A stretch of DNA of 64,000 nucleotides. Origin: Brevinematales bacterium. Its GTDB lineage: Bacteria > Spirochaetota > Brevinematia > Brevinematales > GWF1-51-8. The notes under the pieces were generated by a model. The model ran no database searches, was not told the origin of the DNA, and saw only the letters and a program-made list of their open reading frames with translations. Position 1 is the first letter of the stretch, and each line of letters starts with the position of its first letter. This document shows positions 58,635 to 64,000 of the stretch, piece by piece. Location: positions 1 to 64,000 of the forward strand of contig JAGVBZ010000042.1 of NCBI GenBank assembly GCA_020059465.1. Direction: 5' to 3'. The position numbers and the translations under genes are program-made.

Positions 58635-59246
58635 ATGCGAAGATTCTCCCTCGAAACTATAACTCCCCCGCTGGAAGACGTCCTCACCCGCATGGGATAT
58701 AATAAAAAGAAATCCGAACTTCCTCCCGATTTGGAAAAAATGATTACCCGTGAGATACAAGACGCGCGTCCGCTGATCAAACCCTCCGGGCACACCCTCG
58801 ATATGGGGATTGTATCGATGAAAGGAGGGCGTATCGCGCTGGACGGCGGACTGTCGTTCCAATCGGCGAAACTTGCGGCGATTCTCGACGGATGCGGGAA
58901 AGTTACCCTGATGGCGGTCACTGTCGGGGGTATGTGCGAACAGGAAAGCATCCGTATGATCGATTCGGGCGAGTTGACACGGGGGGTGATTCTCGACGCG
59001 ATCGGTTCGGAATCGGTCGAGGCGTTTGCGGACTATGTGAATAATATTCTCGCGCGGGAGTACGGCCTATCCGGGTGGAAACCGGTTATGCGTTATTCCC
59101 CGGGCTACGGCGACCTCGCGCTTTCCAATCAGTCGGTCATCCTCGGTATTCTCGACGGCGATACTATCGGTATCCGCGCCCATCCCGAAACATATCTTCT
59201 CGATCCGCAGAAATCCATCACCGCTGTTATCGGATGGCGGAAATAA
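58635..59246 (+). CDS. Vitamin B12-dependent methionine synthase activation-domain-like protein
   Basis: A 203-residue stand-alone protein resembling the AdoMet-binding reactivation domain of MetH: RYSPGYGDLALSNQ (like the Arg-x-x-x-Gly-Tyr motif that binds AdoMet) and ETYLLDPQKSITAVIGW at the end. Detached versions of this domain reactivate cobalamin-dependent methionine synthases in anaerobes (family knowledge). No metH is in the window. The start is ATG 58635 or the GTG one codon earlier; no clear ribosome site is visible. It follows the kinase-like gene by 17 bases and is probably on the same transcript. Confidence 0.75.
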   Translation: MRRFSLETITPPLEDVLTRMGYNKKKSELPPDLEKMITREIQDARPLIKPSGHTLDMGIVSMKGGRIALDGGLSFQSAKLAAILDGCGKVTLMAVTVGGMCEQESIRMIDSGELTRGVILDAIGSESVEAFADYVNNILAREYGLSGWKPVMRYSPGYGDLALSNQSVILGILDGDTIGIRAHPETYLLDPQKSITAVIGWRK

Positions 59247-59248
59247 CT

Positions 59249-59277
59249 TTGATTTTTTCCGTTTCCCGCGTTATGCT
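59249..59277 (+). promoter_or_regulatory. Candidate promoter of the caspase-like/LamG gene
   Basis: TTGATT (59249-59254), a 17-base spacer and TATGCT (59272-59277), four of six matches each, 25 bases before the ATG at 59303. Confidence 0.4.
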
Positions 59278-59302
59278 GATATATCACACGAGGGAGGATT
59301 CA

Positions 59303-60862
59303 ATGAGAAAACATTTATTATTATCGGGACTGCTATTCGTATTCCTTGCCGTGTTGGGAAACGCGGTCGATTATAAAGATATTTCCGCGCCCGTACCGCC
59401 GAAGATTCCCCAGAAATACGCATCGTCTGTAAAATATGCCTCCAACTATCCCGAACCTACGGTCAAGATCAAGGGATTGAAGGCTGTCCTGCTCGGCGCG
59501 CCGATCGACGGGGATAACGGCAGCTGGACGAAAAGCGAGATCAAGAGCCTCCAGACCGCCGCCGCCATGCTCCGGAAATGCGGGGTGGAGGTCTACGAGT
59601 TCTATACTCCGAATAACGACTGGGAAAAGATCAAGAAAGCCGCCAATGGCGCGCATTTCCTTCTCTATCGCGGGCACGGCGTCTACGACGGCAGTATGCC
59701 CCCGAAATGGGTGGGCGGGTTCTCCCTGAAAAATAAATTCGCATCGCCGGAAGATATCAAGGCAGACCTGAAACTCGCGCAGGGTGCGATTGTGATGCTC
59801 TACGGCTGTTTCACCGCGGGAAACTCGTCCCTCGATATGGGTAAGATCAACGAGACCGAGGCAGAACGCCGTATCGCTATGTATTCCAAGCCGTTCCTCG
59901 AAATGAAATGCTCCGGGTATTACGCCAACTGGTTCGGCGAAGCCTTCCCGGCGTTCATAGCCTACCTCTTCGCGGGGCAGACCCTCGGCGAGGCCTATAA
60001 GAGTTTCTGGGACTTTAATTCTAAAACGGTTTCTTACAATAAACATCCCGATATTCCGGCCGCCGCGTTATGGGTCGACCATGATAATTGGGAAGGCACC
60101 GTATATAATAATGCGTTCGTAGGATATCCCGACAAGACCCTTGAGAACCTGTTCGGTGACGGCGCGGACGGTTTTGTGATAGACGAGCCTGACGATGATG
60201 TGACAGCAGATAAACCCAAAATTGATAATATTGTCAAGCCGGACGGAAAAGACCCCGATGTCAAGCAGAAAATGATTGCCGATTGGAGCTTCAGCGGCGG
60301 CGCAGGAAAGGGGTTGAAGCTGATGAACGGGGCGTACCTCACCCAGGATAAGTCCCAGAAATCCAAAAGCGCGGTCAAACTCGACGGGTATAACGATTTT
60401 ATCGACTGCGGAACAATCTCAGGCGGCGATTTCAGCGGACTGACCGTAACTCTTTGGATGAAATCCTTCGGTTACGTATCCGCCGTCGAGACCCTGATTT
60501 CATGCGGGCAGGACGGGTGGGCGCTTATGCGGAATCCCGGCGGCTCGAAGGTGAAATTCGTACTTTCCCTAAATAAGGGCGGGAAAGTGCTCGATTTCGC
60601 CTCAGGCGCATCCGTATTCGACGGGAACTGGCATCAGGTCACTGTTGCCTATGACCATCAGGACGCGAAAATATATATCGACGGTAAACTGGATGCGTCG
60701 GTATCGGTATCGGGGGCGATGGATTTCGGCAAACTGCCGCTCTATCTCGGCATGGATCCCGGCATTAAGAAATCCAACTTTTACGGGATTATCGATGAGG
60801 TGAAAATTTACAACTACGGATTGACCGATGGGGAAATAAAAGCGCTGTATCAGAAAAAATAG
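59303..60862 (+). CDS. Secreted caspase-like protein with C-terminal LamG domain
   Basis: 519 residues from ATG 59303 (AGGGAGG eight bases or less upstream). It has a signal peptide (LLLSGLLFVFLAVLGNA), then a caspase/gingipain-like fold: LKAVLLGAPIDGDNG, FLLYRGHGVYDG with His125, and AIVMLYGCFTAGNSS with Cys169, then YYANWFGEAFPAFIAYLFAGQT. A Asp/Lys-rich linker (about 285-325) leads to a concanavalin/LamG_3 domain (about 328-519): AVKLDGYNDFIDCG, LTVTLWMKSFG, GNWHQVTVAYDHQDAKIYIDGKLDAS, GIIDEVKIYNYGLTDGEI. LamG domains bind glycans or proteins, so this may be a tethered or targeted clan CD peptidase. It is the second exported caspase-like protein in the window. Activity is unproven. Confidence 0.8.
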   Translation: MRKHLLLSGLLFVFLAVLGNAVDYKDISAPVPPKIPQKYASSVKYASNYPEPTVKIKGLKAVLLGAPIDGDNGSWTKSEIKSLQTAAAMLRKCGVEVYEFYTPNNDWEKIKKAANGAHFLLYRGHGVYDGSMPPKWVGGFSLKNKFASPEDIKADLKLAQGAIVMLYGCFTAGNSSLDMGKINETEAERRIAMYSKPFLEMKCSGYYANWFGEAFPAFIAYLFAGQTLGEAYKSFWDFNSKTVSYNKHPDIPAAALWVDHDNWEGTVYNNAFVGYPDKTLENLFGDGADGFVIDEPDDDVTADKPKIDNIVKPDGKDPDVKQKMIADWSFSGGAGKGLKLMNGAYLTQDKSQKSKSAVKLDGYNDFIDCGTISGGDFSGLTVTLWMKSFGYVSAVETLISCGQDGWALMRNPGGSKVKFVLSLNKGGKVLDFASGASVFDGNWHQVTVAYDHQDAKIYIDGKLDASVSVSGAMDFGKLPLYLGMDPGIKKSNFYGIIDEVKIYNYGLTDGEIKALYQKK

Positions 60863-60927
60863 GAATGATACGAAGGGAGATTCCGCCGGCATAGTACAGT
60901 GTTTCCGGCCTCCCGAATTAACGCCGG

Positions 60928-63303
60928 TTAGAGGATATCGATCATTACAAGCGTCACATCGTCCTCGAACCCGTTGGGTCTGTCCCTCCAGCGGGTAAGG
61001 GTATGAATCAGTTCGTTGCAGAATTCGGCTGAATTCATCTTATCTGAAAATTTCATGAAACGGAAGAGATGTTCCTCGCCGAATTCTTCGCCCTGCGAAT
61101 CGGCGCATTCGGTAATACCGTCGGTATACAGGACGATACGGTCGCCGGATTCTACGGAGACCGTTTTTGTTTGATAAACCTGATCTTCAAAATACCCGAT
61201 TATTCCTCCTTTGGGTTTGAGAGTGATAATATTCCCCTTCTTACGCCGGTGGACAATCAGCGCGGGATGCCCCGCGTTCGCGTAATGAAGCGTCCCGGCA
61301 CGGGTGTCGAGGAAAATGCATCCAGCCGTTAGGAAATGGTTCCCGACGTTTCCGTAGAGTGTGCGGTTCATTCTCCGCAATAATTTATCAGGATGACGGA
61401 TCTCGTCCAGATGGGATGCGAACGATATTTTTACCATTGAAGCGATCTGCGCGGCGGGTATGCCGTGACCGGATACGTCGGCGACCAGCACCCCGAGATT
61501 CCCGTCGTGATCGAAATAAAAATCGTAAAAATCCCCCGCCATCCCGGACATCGGGAGATAACGGCTCTGGATCTTGACGCCCTCTATTGTCGGGATCAGT
61601 TTCGGGAGAATGGACGCATGAATCTTACGGGCGATGTCCACCTCCTGCTGAATGATAATATAATCGCGCTGCGTCTCGTCGATATTCAGTATCATCACGA
61701 TACCCAGCAGGATGAAGTGCACAAAGAGTAAAATATCGACAAACATAAAATTCGCCGCGATCAGGTTGATATTCATCATGAGGTTAAGTATGGTAGCGAA
61801 CCCCATTGCTATCAGCGAGATAAGAAGTATGGCTTTTTTATTATTTTTCGGGGTATGCATGATGTAATAGAGGATCGCGCCAATAGAGAACAGGATTTCT
61901 ACCGCGCGGATAAACTGGTCGGCGAGCCAGAAATCGTTCGTCAGTACCTGCAGGAACGAAAGCGGAATATATACCGCCGCGATCGCGGACTGGACGATTA
62001 TTACGACGAGAAGGAGCTTTTTCCATATCCCCATACCGAACAGTTCGCGGTAGAACGCCGCTAAGAACGGCGATGTGAGAAGGTAGGTGACCGCCATCAG
62101 CTGGTTGTTGTAATAAGGGAGTACGCCGAAAAAGAACGGGAGAAAGTAGGAACTGGAAAGGTCGTTCAGCGAGAAAGAAAAGAAAAACAGGCTGATATAC
62201 AGAAATATTTTTTCTGAGTGGCGGATACGGATCAGGTACACCATCAGGAAAATCACCGAAAGGGTCAGGAACGCGATAAATGAGAAAATATAAAAAGCGC
62301 CTTTTCCGACGACGCTATTCAGGGTATCCTCGCCTTGATGCGCTCCTGTCTGGTACTCGGTAAGTTCGAGATCGAGAATCACGAGCGCGTTTGGGGTATC
62401 GTACGCGATGCGGAAATAAATCGGATGCTCCGCGTAATCCATAGGCAGCGGAATAGTATGATGGGTTAACCTATGGTTTACCGGCACGGGGAACGGCGGC
62501 ATAGTCCCGAAACTGTAAATCCGGTTACTCCCCGAGTATACCTCGAACGCCGGGTAAAAAGTCATAAAGTACAGCGCAGGATTGTCATAATCCCCCGGGG
62601 GGAGAGTTTTGCTCAGCCATTCGTAACCCTGTTCTGGCCTGTCTGAGGGCGGCGCGGACGACCATTCGGCCTGACCGGAGTATGTCCATACCGGAACGCC
62701 GTGCGCGTCTACGGGAGAATCGCCCGTCATGAACCGCCATTTCTTCGATTCAAGTTTTACCGATTTTAACTCGGGTGCAAGGACGGCCAGCATGTTCGAC
62801 GATACCGCGCATACAGCATATATCCTGCCCGGGAAATCGGCGGCATTGGTGCCGGAATGATATCCCGTTATCATCAGCGAATTATCCGCGTCGGCAGTGT
62901 ATAACGGGATTACTGTTTCGCGTATCGTCCCGGGAATACCTCCCCCCGGCGCGGTGTATTCGAAACGGGGCTTATCCCCGATACAGACTGTTAATTTATC
63001 GAAGGAATGAACGATCACAAGAACAGGAGTATCGGGTAATGCGATAGGGAGAACTTTTACCGCCGCGAAGCCTATACCCCTGACTGCCGGGATGCTTGTG
63101 ACATCCCTCATATCGGATAGATTAGAAACAATGAATCCGGGATTTGCCGGTAAGTACTGAAACCCGGAATTGGAAAGCGCGATGAAACGCCAGTTCCGTG
63201 TGAGGTCAGCCTGACAAGCCTCGTTCACGGATCTATCGCATGATAAAAAAGAAATGCCGGATAAAACAAAAAACAGGAAAGCTAATCCCAACCCTTTTTT
63301 CAT
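60928..63303 (-). CDS. 7TM sensor with SpoIIE/RsbU-type PP2C phosphatase domain
   Basis: 791 residues. The N-terminus has a lipobox-like signal (GISFLSC, Cys22). It is followed by an extracytoplasmic region of about 310 residues with sandwich-like strands (PVLVIVHSFDKLTVCIG, YDNPALYFMTFYPAFEVYSGSNRIYSFG) in the style of 7TMR-DISM sensors. Seven or so membrane helices (about 335-540) come next. A linker helix (EVDIARKIHASILPKLIP) leads to the PP2C-like domain (about 575-791): GMAGDFYDFYF, VLVADVSGHGIPAA, LYTDGITECAD, EDDVTLVMID carry the metal-binding Asp residues. Such phosphatases dephosphorylate anti-anti-sigma factors in partner-switching. No STAS or anti-sigma gene is adjacent. It begins 15 bases after the FAD gene behind GAGGGA. 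Confidence 0.9.
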   Translation of the reverse strand: MKKGLGLAFLFFVLSGISFLSCDRSVNEACQADLTRNWRFIALSNSGFQYLPANPGFIVSNLSDMRDVTSIPAVRGIGFAAVKVLPIALPDTPVLVIVHSFDKLTVCIGDKPRFEYTAPGGGIPGTIRETVIPLYTADADNSLMITGYHSGTNAADFPGRIYAVCAVSSNMLAVLAPELKSVKLESKKWRFMTGDSPVDAHGVPVWTYSGQAEWSSAPPSDRPEQGYEWLSKTLPPGDYDNPALYFMTFYPAFEVYSGSNRIYSFGTMPPFPVPVNHRLTHHTIPLPMDYAEHPIYFRIAYDTPNALVILDLELTEYQTGAHQGEDTLNSVVGKGAFYIFSFIAFLTLSVIFLMVYLIRIRHSEKIFLYISLFFFSFSLNDLSSSYFLPFFFGVLPYYNNQLMAVTYLLTSPFLAAFYRELFGMGIWKKLLLVVIIVQSAIAAVYIPLSFLQVLTNDFWLADQFIRAVEILFSIGAILYYIMHTPKNNKKAILLISLIAMGFATILNLMMNINLIAANFMFVDILLFVHFILLGIVMILNIDETQRDYIIIQQEVDIARKIHASILPKLIPTIEGVKIQSRYLPMSGMAGDFYDFYFDHDGNLGVLVADVSGHGIPAAQIASMVKISFASHLDEIRHPDKLLRRMNRTLYGNVGNHFLTAGCIFLDTRAGTLHYANAGHPALIVHRRKKGNIITLKPKGGIIGYFEDQVYQTKTVSVESGDRIVLYTDGITECADSQGEEFGEEHLFRFMKFSDKMNSAEFCNELIHTLTRWRDRPNGFEDDVTLVMIDIL

Positions 63304-63318
63304 CGTCCCTCTATCGGT

Positions 63319-64000
63319 TTATTCGTTTCCCGCAAGTACCCGCCCGATCATGATGCCGTTGATCCCGGCCTGCATCAGTCCGCGCGTAATACCGGCGCCG
63401 TCCCCCGCCGCATACAATCCGTTGACACTCGATTCGAACCGCTTATCGGTAATGAGGCGATTCGAATAGAATTTCACCTCCGCTCCGTAGAGCAGAGTCT
63501 CGTCGCTCGCCATACCGGGAAAGATATTATCGAGCGCCTCGATCATCTCCTTGATATCCAGCATGATGCGGTACGGGAATACGAGGCTCAGGTCGCCCGG
63601 TACGGCGTCCTTCAACGTCGGGCGGATATTGTTCCGCAGGAGCCGCGCGTGAGTGGTGCGCCGCCCGCGCTGGAAATCGCCGAAACGCTGAATGATAACC
63701 TTATTCCCCGACAGCATGTTCGCCAGATGCGCGATATATTTTCCGTACGCGATCGGGTCCTTGAACGGCTCCGTAAAATGATTGGATACCAGAATCGCGA
63801 AATTGGTGTTAGGCGTTTTATATTCTTCGGATTTATAGCTGTGCCCATTGACCAGCGCAAGGCTGCTGTCGTAATACTCCGCTGCGACCATCCCGCCGGG
63901 ATTCTGGCAGAATGTCCGCGCCATATCGTCGAACGTGCGCGTATAATACACGAGCTTGCTCTCGTAAAGTGCCTCGTTTGCCTCGCGCATCAGCTCGTTA
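63319..64000 (-). CDS. FAD-dependent oxidoreductase, C-terminal part (5' end outside window)
   Basis: The frame is open to the right edge, so only the last 227 or so residues are present. The C-terminal flavoprotein signature GLYAAGDGAGITRGLMQAGINGIMIG is clear (the GD motif that contacts FAD). It is preceded by PYRIMLDIKEMIEALDNIFPG and SDETLLYGAEVKFYSNRLIT, as in the large FAD-dependent dehydrogenases sometimes annotated as uncharacterised FAD-dependent proteins. DMARTFCQNPGGMVAAEY occurs upstream. The N-terminal Rossmann motif lies outside. It is co-transcribed with the downstream SpoIIE phosphatase gene (15-base gap). Substrate unknown. Confidence 0.8.
   Translation of the reverse strand, partial: NELMREANEALYESKLVYYTRTFDDMARTFCQNPGGMVAAEYYDSSLALVNGHSYKSEEYKTPNTNFAILVSNHFTEPFKDPIAYGKYIAHLANMLSGNKVIIQRFGDFQRGRRTTHARLLRNNIRPTLKDAVPGDLSLVFPYRIMLDIKEMIEALDNIFPGMASDETLLYGAEVKFYSNRLITDKRFESSVNGLYAAGDGAGITRGLMQAGINGIMIGRVLAGNE

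Noticed and set aside
60863-60927. Possible bidirectional terminator between the convergent LamG and SpoIIE genes
   Set aside because: Only short interrupted pairings (GGGAG/CTCCC, CCGG/CCGG) with a long loop and no T-run on either side.

Overview
The window is one dense stretch of chromosome from an unidentified diderm bacterium with roughly balanced GC. Many predicted lipoproteins (N-terminal lipobox), a SpoIIE/RsbU-type phosphatase with a membrane sensory half, a Reg_prop beta-propeller protein and C14-like secreted proteins give a spirochaete-like flavour. That placement is inference: RpoB keeps Ser at the position equivalent to E. coli 531, whereas Treponema and Borrelia carry Asn there. 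No phage, insertion sequence, CRISPR array or rRNA was seen.

Layout. (1) 1-9913, accessory and carbohydrate region: the end of a GH13 alpha-amylase; a three-gene plus-strand set (His-rich lipoprotein, secreted caspase-like protein, P-loop/deoxycytidylate deaminase fusion of the AvcD/anti-phage type); two paralogous secreted concanavalin-like proteins behind a structured leader; and a four-gene set (SGNH hydrolase lipoprotein, GH29 fucosidase, membrane-anchored unknown, SH3-like protein). (2) 9917-14824: glmS on the minus strand, then a glycyl-tRNA synthetase and a TPR/beta-propeller protein. (3) 14833-21729: five tandem, diverged paralogous lipoproteins on the minus strand with PD40-like repeats, plus a short possible gene remnant. 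(4) 21876-52309: an unbroken plus-strand supercluster of tRNA-Thr, rpmG, tRNA-Trp, secE, nusG, the beta, str, S10, spc and alpha operons, ending in rplQ. Two strong sigma70-type promoters are visible (21876 and a perfect consensus at 33334), as is a hairpin between rplL and rpoB. (5) 52309-64000: an EcfT-like membrane protein; minus-strand homoserine dehydrogenase plus a GH13-like protein; a plus-strand membrane protein, a degenerate sensor kinase, a MetH-activation-domain-like protein and a caspase-like/LamG protein; and a minus-strand SpoIIE phosphatase preceded by an FAD-dependent oxidoreductase that runs off the edge.

The core machinery carries lineage-specific additions: a roughly 330-residue trigger-loop insertion in RpoC, an extra domain of about 100 residues in an extracytoplasmic loop of SecY, a Lys/Ala/Glu/Pro repeat tail on ribosomal protein L5, an acidic tail on RpoA and a basic tail on L17. 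rpmD (L30) is missing from the spc operon. The most system-like accessory observation is the deaminase fusion directly behind a caspase-like gene. The most unusual locus architecture is the five-lipoprotein array.
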